64,000 nt of DNA from Paraescarpia echinospica (taxonomy: Eukaryota > Annelida > Polychaeta > Sabellida > Siboglinidae), in contig CM034537.1 in NCBI GenBank assembly GCA_020002185.1, positions 68,844,286 through 68,908,285 on the forward strand, read 5' to 3'. Below the pieces are notes generated by a model that made no database searches, was not told where the DNA came from, and saw only the letters and a list, made by a program, of their open reading frames with translations. This document shows, one piece after another, positions 19,691 through 32,835 of the stretch (its first letter is position 1; every line of letters starts with the position of its first letter). The translations under genes and the position numbers were made by a program.

Positions 19691-20455
19691 AGGCCAGGGG
19701 AGCAAATCTTCTAAATTTAATGGCGTTAAATTATGGAATGAATGTCCACTAAACATACATACATACATCCAATTCGGTCTTCAAGCAAATGTGCCTATAT
19801 ATATACCGCTCTTTAACCAATGCTTAACCAATGCTGCATTATAATCAAATTTGACAGGCTGGTGCATCCATAATACATGGAGTCACGATGATGTTCGATT
19901 GAACAGGTCCCCCAGGGGTAAAGTGAAAAGCGCTTTGAGCAGTCCTGTGGACTTGATACTGCGCTATATAAGAACTTACCTTTAGTATTAACTTTTATAA
20001 AATGCTCTATTAGTAAAGTGTAGTTAATGCTTTGTATAAGGATATGACATTAGTCCCAAGCAAAGTACATATGCGAATTCAACCGGTATAACTCCGCTCG
20101 TTTCTGCAAGTGAAAATAGCAAATCCCACACGAGTGAGGTTTTCACATTGCGATATGTCAAGTTGATGGTAAAATACCGTTACACGGTTCAAGTTGGTGA
20201 AGGTTGGTTCGTTGAGTGACAGCCGTAATGAACCAAGAAGGTGTTTATTGTGACGCCAATGTATAATTGTATAATAAGCCTTACTGCACCCGAACCTCAA
20301 AGTGACGGGCGTCAGGCTGAGGTCGCGCAATCACATCAAGACTCTGAGAGAGCTGGCGGAAGACCGCACGGGATGGAGGAAACTTTGCGGGGACTGACTG
20401 CGACATTAAGATGTCCCCCAGACTATTTATGTCGCAGGAACAGTACATCATTATC
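19691..20455. repeat. interspersed-repeat fragments, no gene
   Basis: 19895-19985 contains a tail (AGCGCTTTGAGCAGTCC ... TGCGCTATATAAGAACTTAC) that recurs at 57775-57872 in FEN1 intron 9. The rest has no recognisable content. Confidence 0.6.
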
Positions 20456-20458
20456 ATC

Positions 20459-20469
20459 AACACACACGC

Positions 20470-20529
<60 letters not shown>

Positions 20530-20685
20530 AATCGCACACACTCACATGTACTGGCACACACACACACACGCACGCACACACGCACGCACGCACACACACA
20601 CTAGCACACATTCACACGCACTCGCACACGCGCGCACACACACGTACGTACACTCTCTCTCTCACACACACACACACAGAAAGTC
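20459..20685. repeat. compound CA/CG-interrupted microsatellite
   Basis: The run is almost purely (CA)n with ACGC interruptions and a short CT stretch at 20652-20663. Open frames in all phases (Thr-His and Cys-Val repeats) are artefacts of this repeat. Confidence 0.97.
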
Positions 20686-20689
20686 CTCC

Positions 20690-21690
20690 TTTCTTGGCAA
20701 ATTATCATGTACATTTGCCTTTGGTCTGAGCATTGATCGCCAAATTTATCTACTTTCATCTCAATAGCCAGCGTCCCTGGTACACAAGCCCCGCTCACAA
20801 ATCGTTATACAACTATTCTGAAACTGTGCAAGACTCGGCATCAGATCATGAGTTCGTGCTATGATGGAGGGCGTGTGCATTTTAATATCACACGCACCAT
20901 GGTCTGCGAGGATCTGGCGTTCATCCGAATCCACTTTTTATGCACCACCCCTAACAACAACAAATTCTCCGTCGAATCTACACTCTTCCTCCAACACATC
21001 CAACTTCTTGGCAATTAGTGGTTACTGTAAAAAATATGCGTAGGTATACATCGGGGGAATTCGGACTAAACCTACAATTTTTTTTACGAATCCCTTCCAA
21101 GAAACGCGTGCAAATGAAGAAAATCCTGAGAGTTCGGACAAAACGAAACCACGGTCAGAACCTATAAACAAAAACTTACTCTTTGAACCTAGAGAGTGAA
21201 TTAGTTGAATTAGCGATTACGTTACGCCATGGCTATCAATGACTACCATCATTCGTATATAAGATATACAGTGAAAAATGTACAAAATTATTGAATAAAT
21301 ATATTGAATATGAACAAATGTTGTAACGCTGCTTTAACACTGAGCTGGAATACTCGTTCAGGGCGTTTGCCATTTGAAACCCATCAGATATTACGTTTCC
21401 TTGACTGTTTTCTGTTCTTCGCCCATTTTTGTTCTCAAACGTTCGTTTGGATTTTAGAATTTCGGTTGTAGTTATGTTAAGGACCTCATTGTAGTTGTTA
21501 ATTGACAAATATTTTATCGGTGTGTTGTAAATGTTGCGGATGCATGTAAAAAACTTTAATATTGTCTAAATGGTAATGTTTTGAATACTGTATATATGGG
21601 GCAAAAAGACCAAATTGTAGTTGGGACAAAACGCATAGGGGTACTCTAGCTGACTATAAAAGTGAGTAAATGAGTTGCAAAGGTCTATTT
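20690..21690. other. AT-rich spacer, nothing recognised
   Basis: Only short frames without family features are present. Confidence 0.5.
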
Positions 21691-21691
21691 G

Positions 21692-21870
21692 TGCAAACGA
21701 GTATATAATAAACATGTTAAGTCAAACGAGTATATAACAAACATATTAAGTCAAACGAGTATATAATAAACATGTTAAGACAAACGAGTATATAATAAAC
21801 ATGTTAAGTCAAACGAGTATATAATAAACATGTTAAGTCAAACCAGTATATAATTGACATGTTAAGTCAA
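21692..21870. repeat. 29-bp tandem array, about 6 units, next to the gap
   Basis: The unit begins GTCAAACGAGTATATAATAA and ends ACATGTTAA. About six copies with few substitutions end 65 bp before the N run, so this array may have stopped the assembly. Confidence 0.92.
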
Positions 21871-21935
21871 ACGCTGCCACCACCGATACATATAAATGAG
21901 ATATCAAATGAAAGACTGATATATGATTGTTCTGG

Positions 21936-22935
21936 NNNNNNNNNNNNNNNNNNNNNNNNNNNNNNNNNNNNNNNNNNNNNNNNNNNNNNNNNNNNNNNNN
22001 NNNNNNNNNNNNNNNNNNNNNNNNNNNNNNNNNNNNNNNNNNNNNNNNNNNNNNNNNNNNNNNNNNNNNNNNNNNNNNNNNNNNNNNNNNNNNNNNNNNN
22101 NNNNNNNNNNNNNNNNNNNNNNNNNNNNNNNNNNNNNNNNNNNNNNNNNNNNNNNNNNNNNNNNNNNNNNNNNNNNNNNNNNNNNNNNNNNNNNNNNNNN
22201 NNNNNNNNNNNNNNNNNNNNNNNNNNNNNNNNNNNNNNNNNNNNNNNNNNNNNNNNNNNNNNNNNNNNNNNNNNNNNNNNNNNNNNNNNNNNNNNNNNNN
22301 NNNNNNNNNNNNNNNNNNNNNNNNNNNNNNNNNNNNNNNNNNNNNNNNNNNNNNNNNNNNNNNNNNNNNNNNNNNNNNNNNNNNNNNNNNNNNNNNNNNN
22401 NNNNNNNNNNNNNNNNNNNNNNNNNNNNNNNNNNNNNNNNNNNNNNNNNNNNNNNNNNNNNNNNNNNNNNNNNNNNNNNNNNNNNNNNNNNNNNNNNNNN
22501 NNNNNNNNNNNNNNNNNNNNNNNNNNNNNNNNNNNNNNNNNNNNNNNNNNNNNNNNNNNNNNNNNNNNNNNNNNNNNNNNNNNNNNNNNNNNNNNNNNNN
22601 NNNNNNNNNNNNNNNNNNNNNNNNNNNNNNNNNNNNNNNNNNNNNNNNNNNNNNNNNNNNNNNNNNNNNNNNNNNNNNNNNNNNNNNNNNNNNNNNNNNN
22701 NNNNNNNNNNNNNNNNNNNNNNNNNNNNNNNNNNNNNNNNNNNNNNNNNNNNNNNNNNNNNNNNNNNNNNNNNNNNNNNNNNNNNNNNNNNNNNNNNNNN
22801 NNNNNNNNNNNNNNNNNNNNNNNNNNNNNNNNNNNNNNNNNNNNNNNNNNNNNNNNNNNNNNNNNNNNNNNNNNNNNNNNNNNNNNNNNNNNNNNNNNNN
22901 NNNNNNNNNNNNNNNNNNNNNNNNNNNNNNNNNNN
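21936..22935. other. scaffold gap of exactly 1000 N
   Basis: This is a round-number gap, so its true size is unknown. Block B begins at its right edge. Confidence 1.
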
Positions 22936-23017
22936 TAATACAGCAAATAATAGATACGTTCAATCAGAAAATAGACATTTACACTGGGCTAGTCCCATCT
23001 CGAATATATACGAACGT

Positions 23018-23526
23018 TTGTTGAAGTCAACACGCCGAGCTCAGAACACAATTAGAACGATGTATCTCGGCCGCACGAGTGATGATGTCGGGCAATTGAC
23101 GATTGCCGTTGTACGCCGCGAATTATCGAGTTGCATCCGTTCGATGATCGCACGGTCGCAAACGATTGCGAAGTCAGTTGAATACGTTCAACTGAAAGAC
23201 GAAGCCGGGCAGTAGACGCTTACCGCCGGCCGCTACGAATTCGAAAGAGAGGTCTTGTTTTGTCGCAAACGATCGAGAATTCGGATGAACGGGTTCGCGC
23301 GAATGACGACGCCTGGCAGAATACGTTTACCGCCGGCTGCTACGAGTCGCATTCGGTCAAGCTTTCTGACGATATCGCTGTGAGACCGCTGTTCGAGGAT
23401 GGCCCGTGCTGGGTGAGCGCGTCGCGATTATCGCTCATCGACGGAAATACGTTGGGGTCGACCGGAATGTTGTCTCAAAGTACTGCTGACGTGGCGGCAT
23501 GGTTTCTTCGAAGTTCGATCCAATAG
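23018..23526 (+). other. GC-rich coding-like tract with about 107-bp repeats, copy B
   Basis: Counterpart of 4112-4620, with the same open stretches (23018-23215 and 23260-23526) and the same interrupting TAG. The product is not recognised. Confidence 0.4.
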
Positions 23527-24145
23527 TCACTCTGGACACTGAATATTACACACACACAAAAGTTTGGGAACGTAACCCACGCTAACGATTCCCACCACGC
23601 TTTATGACTTTCCTTGCCATTCTCTTGGCAGCAGGGCAACCTGTCTAGTTCAACCCTGGTTCTGTCCCAGTCCTTCGCCAGCGTCCAGTTGGCGAAATGC
23701 GTACAACAAACGTTTATATAAGCAGACCTAATTACACATAATATGACAGGTTTCCATCATTTCTATTGGCTAATGCAATATACTATTCAAACTAGACATT
23801 GTGGAACACCCTCTCTACGATTACAGTGAAACCACCTGCTTGCCTAGAAACACTAGCAACACAATACCACGCTTCACTGAGCGCATCTGCAACCGAGTTG
23901 CTGTAATTACGTAACTAAGGCGGTTGGTTAACAATATGTCTATCTACTGGCTTGACCTTTCTAATTTATAAAATTAAACCTCAGGAAGGTAGATTTAAAC
24001 ATCAAGAAATAGCAGAAATGCTACACCGTTGTAACAAGCGTTGTCGACGAGACCGATGCCGTCGACGACGACGACGTCCGCGAACACGTTCCATGGCGTT
24101 TCTGCGGCAACAAATGCCTTAAAGCCGATATCATCTTCCTGTGTC

Positions 24146-24450
24146 GGTTCAAGAAAGGGTACATGGCTAACTGGAGCGAAGAGCTCTTCACCGTCGCCGA
24201 AACGCACCCGTCCGACCCTCCCGTCTACCGATTGAAGGACGACGCCGGAACGCTACTAGACGACACCTTCTGCGAACCGGAACTTCAACGAGTAACCGTC
24301 CTGAAGGATAAACTGTATCGCGTGGAGGCCGTTCTACAGCGTCGGCGACGTAACGGGGGCGGTATGGAAGTGCTAGTGAAATGGGGGGTTTATCCGGCTT
24401 CCTTCAACAGCTGGATCGACGCCAAGGAGCTCATAAACTATAAAGGGTAG
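24146..24450 (+). pseudogene. Polinton integrase C-terminal chromodomain tail, copy B
   Basis: Protein-identical to the copy A tail from the chimeric junction onwards. The upstream membrane-gene fragment (24026-24145) differs by one base (GCCGATATC against GCCGAGATC in copy A). The catalytic core is missing here too. Confidence 0.85.
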
Positions 24451-24484
24451 GAGCGCCTCGGCGTCGGATGGTTGTCGCGCGACG

Positions 24485-24736
24485 ATGACCGACGAGGCGA
24501 CAACGATCGCCGACCGCCGCCGCCGCCGCCGTATCCGCCCTTGTCGATGCGACCGATGATATCGACGACGACCGAGACGTCGGCGAACGCGCTCCATGAT
24601 GTTTCTGCGGCCGCGATTGCCCCTTCCTCGGTAGGGCGGCATTGGACGCGATACTCGTGGTGCGTGCGACTGCATAATTGCAACGCGTCATACAGCCGTC
24701 GATTCCTCGAGCGCCTGATTAAGCAAGGATGCCGTA
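24485..24736 (+). pseudogene. degenerate membrane-protein gene module 2, copy B
   Basis: The same frameshifted module as 5579-5830, with the CCG expansion and the FCGRDCP remnant. Confidence 0.65.
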
Positions 24737-24760
24737 TCGTCAGACGGCAGTCGTGCGACG

Positions 24761-25081
24761 ATGACCGACGAGGTGACTACTATTGCCGAAGACCCCGCCG
24801 ACGCCACATCCACCGTTGTAACAACCGTTGTCGACGCGACCGATGCCGTCGACGACAACGACGTCCGCGAACACGTTCCATGGCGTTTCTGCGGCAACGA
24901 ATGCCCTAAAGCCGAGATCATCTTCCTGTATCAGATCGTCGTCCTGTACACCGTTATCGTAGTCAGTATATACAATCTGACGCGCGGCCAGGGCGACTCC
25001 AACCTGTGGACGGCACTGCTGGGTAGCTGTCTCGGCTACCTACTACCGAATCCGTCTATGAGACGCGATGGCATCGTCTGA
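24761..25081 (+). CDS. Polinton-associated small membrane protein, copy B
   Basis: 106 codons, identical in protein sequence to 5855-6175. It has an acidic N-terminus, FCGNECP motif, one hydrophobic helix and a YLLPNPS tail. The frame is intact; function unknown. Confidence 0.75.
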   Translation: MTDEVTTIAEDPADATSTVVTTVVDATDAVDDNDVREHVPWRFCGNECPKAEIIFLYQIVVLYTVIVVSIYNLTRGQGDSNLWTALLGSCLGYLLPNPSMRRDGIV

Positions 25082-25923
25082 CTTTTAACTGACGCTGCCG
25101 AGCAACGTGTCTATGAAGGCGCACGCCGAAAACACGTTGACTCACTACACCACGAATCTACCGCAACGCGTCTACCTGTCGGAGCAGTGGGAATGCGGGA
25201 TGGTGGCGCTACAGTACCCGCATACCTGGTACAACGTGAGAGAAAAGGATGCGTACTTTTTCTTGGCTTGCGGGTCGGGGGTGCAGGGTGTTTACACCAC
25301 CTCGGACGGTAGTAAAATTCTCCGGTAGGGCAACATCCCTCACGGCTTTTACAACAGCGCCTACGAGTTGATGCACAAAATCAACGAGTCACTGACGAGA
25401 CTGAGCACCGATAAAGTCAAGGCGCGCCTGGAAGGACAGCACCAACTCTAACCGGATGAAGTTGCGTCTATCGCCGAGCGACGAATTTAACATACCCCGT
25501 CGGAGCCACCTGAAGAAAATACTAGGATTCGAGTCGAACCGCATCGCGAGTTTTGCGCCGACGCCCACCGACAACGTCGTCATCAGCACCATGCCCGTCA
25601 CGTATACCTTCGAGTACAAAGGGGACTACACGGTGGACATGCAGCGAAGAGTCGACACCATGTACGTGTATACGGACATCGTGGAACCGCGCATCGTCGG
25701 CGACGTTTTCGCCCCGCTCCTCCGAACCGTCCCCGTCTACGGTATGAACGGGCTCACTATATCGAATGTTTTCGACCGCGTCCAAAACGTGCCTCTCCTT
25801 CGGCGACAATTCGATTCGATCGAGATAGATATAAGAGACGACATCGGTCAACCGATACCATTCGAACAGGGGAAACTCTTGACGACGCTTCACATCAGAC
25901 GTTGCAAATCCAAACTGTTCTGA
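25068..25923 (+). pseudogene. penton-like minor capsid protein, broken, copy B
   Basis: It carries the same stops (25086, 25326, 25449) and the same shift before 25456 as copy A. The 155-codon C-terminal part (25456-25923) is open and identical. Confidence 0.75.
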
Positions 25924-25925
25924 CG

Positions 25926-26351
25926 ATGGCAGCAGCGAGAGCCGGCCGCAACGTGTACGAGGACTACTACACTCAACAGGTCGGCGGTAACCTGCCGGTC
26001 TTCGTCGGCGGTAGAGTACAGAGGGGACACGGCTTGGGCAATCTCTTCGGGAGCCTGTTTCGGAGCGCCATGCCGCTTATCAAGAGAGGGGCCTTGGCGC
26101 TGGGAAAACGCGCTCTCAACACGGGTGTGATCGTGGCGCGGGACGTCGTCGCCTGCGAGAATTTGAAACAGTCGGTAAAACGACGCGCGAAGGAGGCGGG
26201 CGCCGCCCTTCTCGACGGGCTGTTGAATTCGCCGCCAACGCCGCCGAAACAGCGACGACGCGCTATAAAGCCGCCCGGCAAACCGTCAACTCCTAGTAAG
26301 AAGAAACACCGTCGAAAGGAACAGACGTCGAGCGACATATTCCCCGCATAG
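25926..26351 (+). CDS. small basic Polinton virion-like protein, copy B
   Basis: 141 codons, intact. It differs from copy A by one T-to-C change, giving NSPPTPPK in place of NSPSTPPK in the basic tail. Confidence 0.7.
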   Translation: MAAARAGRNVYEDYYTQQVGGNLPVFVGGRVQRGHGLGNLFGSLFRSAMPLIKRGALALGKRALNTGVIVARDVVACENLKQSVKRRAKEAGAALLDGLLNSPPTPPKQRRRAIKPPGKPSTPSKKKHRRKEQTSSDIFPA

Positions 26352-26352
26352 A

Positions 26353-27626
26353 ATGGCGTTCGTTCATCGACAGTCGTGCGAGGGCCTGAAGAGCGAACTG
26401 GACCTGTTCAGCGTGCCTATGACGCAGACGAGCATCGAGAGCTGTCAGTGGATCGATCACCTGCCGCTGGCGTCCCTCGACGCTGGCGGCGCTATCGAGT
26501 TCCTCGTACCGGGATCGGGAGACGACTATCTGGACCTGGCGAGCGATAGACTGTACGCGCGCGTCAAGTTGGTGCAGGAGAACGGCACCGATCTCGCGAA
26601 CGACAGCGTCTTGGGCCCGGTCAACAATTTCCTGCATTCGATGTTCAGTCAAGTCGACGTGTCGCTGAACGGCACGCTCGTGAAGCCGTCGACCAATACG
26701 TATCCGTACCGGGCCTATATCGAAACCCTGCTGAGTTACGGTTCCGACGCCAAACACTCGCAGCTCGGGGCCGGTCTGTGGTGTAAGGACACCGCCGGGT
26801 ACATGGAGGCGACTGCGAACGCCAACAACGGGTACGCGCATCGGCGCCACTTCATACGGGACAGCCGCGAGGTGGACCTGTTGGGACGCCTGCTCGCCGA
26901 CGTGTTCTCGCAAGACCGGTACCTACTGAACGGCGTCACGTAAAGTTCCGACTGGTGCGAAGCAAGGACGCCTTCGCGCTCATAGGAGTGGTCGCCGATC
27001 CGGGTTTCAAAATTGTCCTACTGGAGACCTACCTGCAAGTGCGAAAGGCCAAGGTGAACCCATCCGTCCAGCTCGGTCACATCAAAGCGTTGACGAAGGG
27101 GACGGTCAAGTATCCGCTGCGTCGAGACGACTGCAAGGTGTTCTCGTTACCACAGGGCACGATGTCTCATACGCACGATAACGTCTACCTGGGCACGCTC
27201 CCGAAACGCATGTTCATGTGCCTGATCGACAACGACGCCTATAACGGGGCCTACGATAAAATCCGTTTATCGGGAAGCACAACGACATAAACTCCCTTGC
27301 CCTCTACGTCGGCGGACACCAGGTGCCGGGCGTTAGATCCGAAGCTACATGAACCTCTTCGCGGCGACGGGGAAAGCGTACGAGGACGAGGGGAACGAAC
27401 AGACGCGCGCCGACTTCGGCGACGGCTACACAATCTTCGGCTTCGACCTGTCGCCCGACTGCTGCGACGGCGATCTTTTCAACGTCGTGCCTAAGGGGAT
27501 CCTGCGCGTGGAGGTCCACTTCGCGGCGGCGCTGCCCCGGACGGTGAACGTCGTCGTGTACGGGGAGTTCGAGACGGTGCTCGAGATCGACAAGAACCAG
27601 AACGTTTCACCTGATACGCCGCCTAC
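26353..27626 (+). pseudogene. major capsid protein (F54H12.2-like), broken, copy B
   Basis: It has the same three open pieces (26353-26943, 26955-27290, 27349-27672) and the same frameshifts as copy A. The N-terminal signature ELDLFSVPMTQTSIESCQWI is intact. The C-terminal end is again lost into the protease. Confidence 0.8.
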
Positions 27627-27634
27627 GGTCAACG

Positions 27635-28000
27635 CGTACACTAAAAAACGTCGTCATCGGTGTCCTGCCTAAAGACGGCTCACCGCTTACCCGACGGCCT
27701 TCGGGGGAGCACTGGGTGGCCGTCTGCGTGGACGCCGACCGGCGAGACGACTACTTCGATTCCCATGGACTGCCACCGTTGCACGCCGACTTTCACGCCT
27801 TCCTTCGCCGCAACTGCGACTCGTGGACGTACAACGACAAGAGACTGCAGAGCGGCGTATCTAACGTGTGCGGACAATATTGCGTCGCCTACCTGCTCTT
27901 ACGATGCCGCGGCATGCCGCTAAGCGGCTTCCAGTGCCTGTTCGGTCCCGATAGGGTGGCCAACGACTGTCACGTATTCGACTGGCTAAAACCGCATTGA
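27635..28000 (+). pseudogene. adenain-like protease, 5'-truncated, copy B
   Basis: Identical to copy A: GEHW and VCGQYC motifs are present and the N-terminus is missing at the capsid-gene fusion. Confidence 0.75.
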
Positions 28001-28117
28001 ATGTATCGCTTACTAGCTAGCGCCTATCGCTTATTAAACGGCCGCGACCGATTATCCGAACCGACTTTGTCGGACCCGCAAGAGCTCCTCGCCGTATGGC
28101 AGGCAAGGCTGAAGTAG
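28001..28117 (+). CDS. 38-codon ORF after the protease, copy B
   Basis: Counterpart of 9095-9211, with one base difference near the end (CAAGGCTG). The start abuts the protease stop. Unknown. Confidence 0.35.
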   Translation: MYRLLASAYRLLNGRDRLSEPTLSDPQELLAVWQARLK

Positions 28118-28319
28118 TGTGGTCGCTTAGTTGTTGTAGTAAATAAAAAGACGATGAAAACTCTACCGCGTGTGTTCACTCTTATTTATTAGTTCCTACC
28201 TACCTACATACATACATACATACATACACCCTACCCCTAGGGGAAAAGGGACGGGCGGCCCCCTTAGGGGTAGTCCTTAGGTTAGGTAGGGATAGTCTCC
28301 CCCTTAGGTTAGGTAGTCC

Positions 28320-29539
28320 TTATACGAGTATAAGCGCCGTAATGACGCCGTCGTCGAGCACGCGACGTTTGGCGTAGAAGTAGCTCAACGCCGCGCGTTC
28401 CTGAATGTACGTCAGCGCGGACGATTCCTTCACATGGAAGCTGCGGTTCCATCCGCTGCCGCTCCGTTGTCCGCGCAGCACGGCGAGGAAGACGTCCTTG
28501 TAGTTTGGCATACTGGTATACGAAGTAGCCGATTTGGATGGGCAGCGCGTACCGGACTGTTCGCTTGTTTATCGCTACCTCGTAGAGACCCTCGGGAACG
28601 ACGACGTCGAGCTGCCGGAAGCGTCATTCGTTGATCAGCGTCCCGGCGCCGGTAGACGTGCAGTACTTGATGTCCCGGTGCCGATCGACCTCCGTGATAG
28701 TTTTCCCGTAGGAACTGTTCCCGAGAAGCTTAGATGTATCGGCGAGGATGGCTTTGTCGGGGTCGGCGTCGCCCTCGCGTCGCGCGGCGGAGACCGTGTC
28801 GCTGAAGCGACGAAAGCATGCGATCGGCTCGTACTCGACATTCTGTTACACGCGGTGGACGACGAGTCCGTGCTCCAGATACCAACGAAGTAGGGGCGTC
28901 GCGAGAAAAATCTTGGTGGCAAAAAAAACTCCCCACGAGCGTCCGCTGAGGTCGGCCCAGGAGCCCGTGCGTTTCGGCTTAGCGACGCATGAACGGGCTG
29001 AGATCGTCGCGCGCAATGTAGGCGTTCCTGAAGATCGGCTGCATCTCGGCGAAGGGGTCGGGCAGCGCGTCCGGGACGGTTATGTCCCACTCTATCAGAC
29101 CGAAGAGAGTGCCGTCGAGTACGGCCTTCAAGATCGTTGACCGCGTAACGTCGCCGCCGCCGCCGGTCCAGCGACGGGTCTCCGGCGGCGGTCTCACATT
29201 GCGCCACTGGCACTCCCACATCTCGACGACGGTGACGAAGCGGCGAAGGTAGGTCGTGGTGGCGAGCGTCTCGGCGTACAGTTGACTCATCGGCTTTCCG
29301 TTAACTCCGTTCGCTTTCTTCCCCGTACACGGGCAGCCGTGCAAGAAGCACCCTTGGAACTGGTACGCCCTCCGCGTCTCTCGACACCAGCCGTCGACCC
29401 GGTACTTGCCGACGCGCTTCTCGCGCCCGTTGAGCTGGTGTAGTATGCGCACCCCCGTCCGTTCGGCCTCCGACGTCAGCCACTGCACGGCTATGCGACC
29501 GTAGCGGTGCACGCGTTCCGGCCGAAAGGCGTTCTCCAC
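28320..29539 (-). pseudogene. Polinton family-B DNA polymerase remnant, copy B
   Basis: It has the same partial gene and palm deletion as copy A. An extra A in the run at 28921-28928 (8 against 7) adds a frameshift that copy A lacks. A base change at about 28510 (GGCATAC against GGCGTAC) opens a short C-terminal frame (28320-28511) ending in the polymerase C-terminus. Confidence 0.8.
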
Positions 29540-29923
29540 GCTTAGGAATTTATTAAGGATTTAGAAACTTATGTAACCAGTTGGTAAAGTTGCTTATGTA
29601 ACGGTGGTCTACGTGCTAAACGGCAGGCGTCCATAAGCCCAACTAGCGTCGCGTAAACAATCGCGCGTCATTCCCTTAAACGGCTACAATGGACGAGCAT
29701 GTTTACAAACAGCCGAGTACAGAGAGAGCGCGTCACGAGCACGATAGGTACGTTACGTCACAATAACTTTCCTTTTAACTCGACACTACCTAGGATATTT
29801 ACAGATTTTTCCCTTCTATATATTATTAACTAAAATTTAATCTATATATTTACTTTCCTTTTAACTAGGATGTTTACAGATTTTTCCTTCAATACTAACT
29901 AAAATTTATTTATATATTTACAG

Positions 29924-30440
29924 AGCGAGGCCCACGGGCTTCGTTGGCCGCGGCGCTGTATGTATTGGTCGCGGCGTTAGCGTCACGGTGTCACCACGAA
30001 ACGGATTTGGCATACCACGCACGTTTAGGCCCACGGCATCGCCACCCGGCGTTGGCCGCGGCGTCGTTAACGCAGACACAGTGACTATAGCGCGTGCTGC
30101 TCAACCAGCCGGCTCGCCTCCGTCAACGCGAGCCGCTCAACCAGCCAGCTCGTCTCCGTCAACGCGCGCCGCTCAACCAGCCGGCTCGCCTCCGTCAACG
30201 CGTTCCGTTAAACGCCCCGTCAGCCTGCCAACGGGCCTAGACACGTGTTCCGTTACACGCCCCGTCATCCTGCCAACGGACCAAGACCGAACAACTACTC
30301 GCCCAACTGCCGCAGTAACGGGAACAGTGCGCGCGCGACCTCGTGCCCGGCTGGGAGATGGCTTTGGAATTTTTAGTTATACCGGACCCCCTCGCGTCAT
30401 TCGAGGTGGACCACCTGGGCATAACTACAGGTGGAATTAA
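29924..30440 (+). CDS. Pro/Ser/Thr-rich ORF, possible last exon, copy B
   Basis: The same open frame after the TACTAAC/TTTACAG signals as at 11017-11533, with the same three AAQPAGSPPSTR-like repeats. A C-to-A change near 30412 falls at a silent position. Unknown function. Confidence 0.4.
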
Positions 30441-30692
30441 ACTTTTAGTGTAGTAGTAAGTAACAACCACATACTAATTAAAAATATATAACTTACCGTC
30501 TCCTTTCATATGTTCATAATACAGGCCTCGTCTCTATAATCCAACTATTCGTATACGACCGATAAAACCACCTTCAGCTCAATAATACAGCACCCTTATT
30601 TGTCTAGCTAGGTTTCAGTATGAATAATAAAGTAGCGTTCTCCGGGTAGCGTTGATATTTTTAGCTCTTATGCATTCTCCGGCTAGAATCGG

Positions 30693-30898
30693 CTCTTATC
30701 GTTACGCCTCACGGCAAAAAGGTCACCGACCCCGGCAGACGCAGCCGCGAGTAAGCCGCCACAGCCTGCGCTAGGCATAACTAGGGCACTGACGCTCTTA
30801 TCGTTACGCCTCACGGCAAAAGTTCACCGACCCCCAGCAGGCGCAGCCGCGAGTAAGCCCTGCTACAGCCTGCGCTAGGGTTAACTAGGGCACTGACG
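30693..30898. repeat. about 103-bp tandem duplication, copy B
   Basis: Same two units as 11786-11991. Confidence 0.85.
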
Positions 30899-31086
30899 CT
30901 GGAGAGATCATAGGTCAGCATTCTCCGGCTAGTGTCGGCGTTGTATTACGGGCTTGTACAGGAACGTAAAATGAATAAAAATAAGTAGTTCTCAACAATA
31001 TGGTGTACTTTATTTTAGCGCAAATTTCAAATACACGTCATTAGACACGCTACTGTTTACTTCTATATAACCACAAGTTTTCATAC

Positions 31087-31425
31087 ACATAACCTCATAA
31101 CCACACACATAACCTCACATATAACCATACCCTCACATATAACCTAATTAGTCACTAAGTGACTAATTAGTTCTAGTTAGTGACTAATTAGTCACCTCTG
31201 ACCTTTGACCTGTGACCTCTGACCACTGACCACGCATAACCACTAGAGGCCAGCACTATACTATACACTTACACGAACTGCACTAATTAGTCACTAATTA
31301 GTGACTACTAATAGTCACTAGAGGCCAGCACACACGAACTGGACTTACATGAACCGCCTAGTCACTAGAGGGGTCACTACAGGCCAGCACGCACACGAAC
31401 TGCACTTACATGAACCTGCGGTGAT
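31087..31425. repeat. palindrome and TGACC-heptamer tract, copy B
   Basis: As at 12180-12525 but with one TTTGACC heptamer fewer and an A-to-G change in the second TAATTAG motif. Confidence 0.8.
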
Positions 31426-32835
31426 CATAAAAAAGGGTTCAAAAAACCTATTAATAAAACCTTTTTTATACTTTTTTATAAGTAAGATGTCAGCAAGCAA
31501 TTAAGAAAGAGATTTTTTATAAGTAGATTTTTATGACAGGTCATCCATCATTTATTTTTTATAAGTAGGAATCCATTTGGAATGACTGATCCAAAAATCC
31601 TTTGATATTCTTTTATCTTTATTCCATGGACGGTAGTCTCGTCCTCCTACCTACTACTAACCCTGACTGTATTTGAATTGAATCATGCAAAGTAAGTTGA
31701 AGTGAATTAATTAAATGAAACGGAAAATAAATTTGCAAAATTGTTCTACAAAATGTATGAATGTAGAAGTATTATAATAATAATAAATGCTTTATTCACA
31801 GACTCCATGCAACATACAAGTTCTATAGTTGTGTTATAAACAACAGTTACAACGTACAGAATAAAAATCACCCGTCAACAAAATGTATATACAGGGAACT
31901 GAACCAGTATTTATATATTCTAGACATGTATTTCACGTTACTATTAATAATGCTACGAATCAATATGTTTTTTGAGAACTGCAGCCGGCATATAGATCTA
32001 TATATGTCAATTTTTTAATCATAGCAGAACAGTTAGGTAAATTATTGATAACAAACATTTAACTAGCATTACAGTATCTGTCATAACCAAACATATATTA
32101 TTGTAAGAGACATACAATTTCCTGATAACATGTTACTGATAAATTGTAATGTTTTGGATGTGCTTTTTTTCGTGAAAGACCAAAATAAAAAACAACAAAA
32201 AACAGAACTTCTATAATTTACATATACAAAAGAATTTGTAACTTAACAAAACATGGGCTGCAATTCTTTGTATAGTAACGGTAATTATCTGCTCTCTCAC
32301 ATAAATCAGTCGCAAGCTATCGATACATGTTATTGTTATGGACATTTTCACAGTATTGAGGGGTGGTGGTTTTCTGAACATAATAAGCAACATAATAATT
32401 CATATTATATTCATACGAATAAATATGCGTGGCTGAGGCTGACTACTTTGAAATTACTAACCTGTCTCTAGAAGAAGTTTTGCGCAGCGTCTGTTCTTAG
32501 ACTTAGTACGTCTTACTCCAGCTATTTCTTTTGTGACTTGTGAAGTTGTGTCGTTCTACAAATCCATATTGGTTTATCCCAAATAAACCGTCTGGCGCGA
32601 ATATTGTCGTTGTGTGCGTAATTTGGCCCTTTTTCGCCGAGTCGGTGGCATATGTCCGAGGACGTCCCATTGCCGGCGTAATTGCCATAAAATAAGAACA
32701 CTTGCGAACACTGTTCAACGTACACACATGTAAATATATACTTTCACACAAAGCTTACGTATCATACTATTACAAATCCGGATTGTAGGCTGTCAAAAAA
32801 CAGCAACAACAACAACTAGTCACTAAACCTTTTAC
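31426..32835. other. AT-rich spacer, copy B, no gene
   Basis: Counterpart of 12526-13935. The only difference noticed is a C/T change near 31834. Confidence 0.55.

Larger units (their letters stand above)
24026..30440. mobile_element. Polinton/adintovirus-like element remnant, copy B
   Basis: Same content and lesions as copy A. Individual genes are listed below with their differences. No ends, ATPase or integrase core were found here either. Confidence 0.85.

Noticed and set aside
20241..20798. Thr-His and Cys-Val repeat proteins
   Set aside because: They are translations of a CA microsatellite in different frames.
21833..23215. Long open frames across the N run
   Set aside because: They are an artefact of translating 1000 N as unknown residues.
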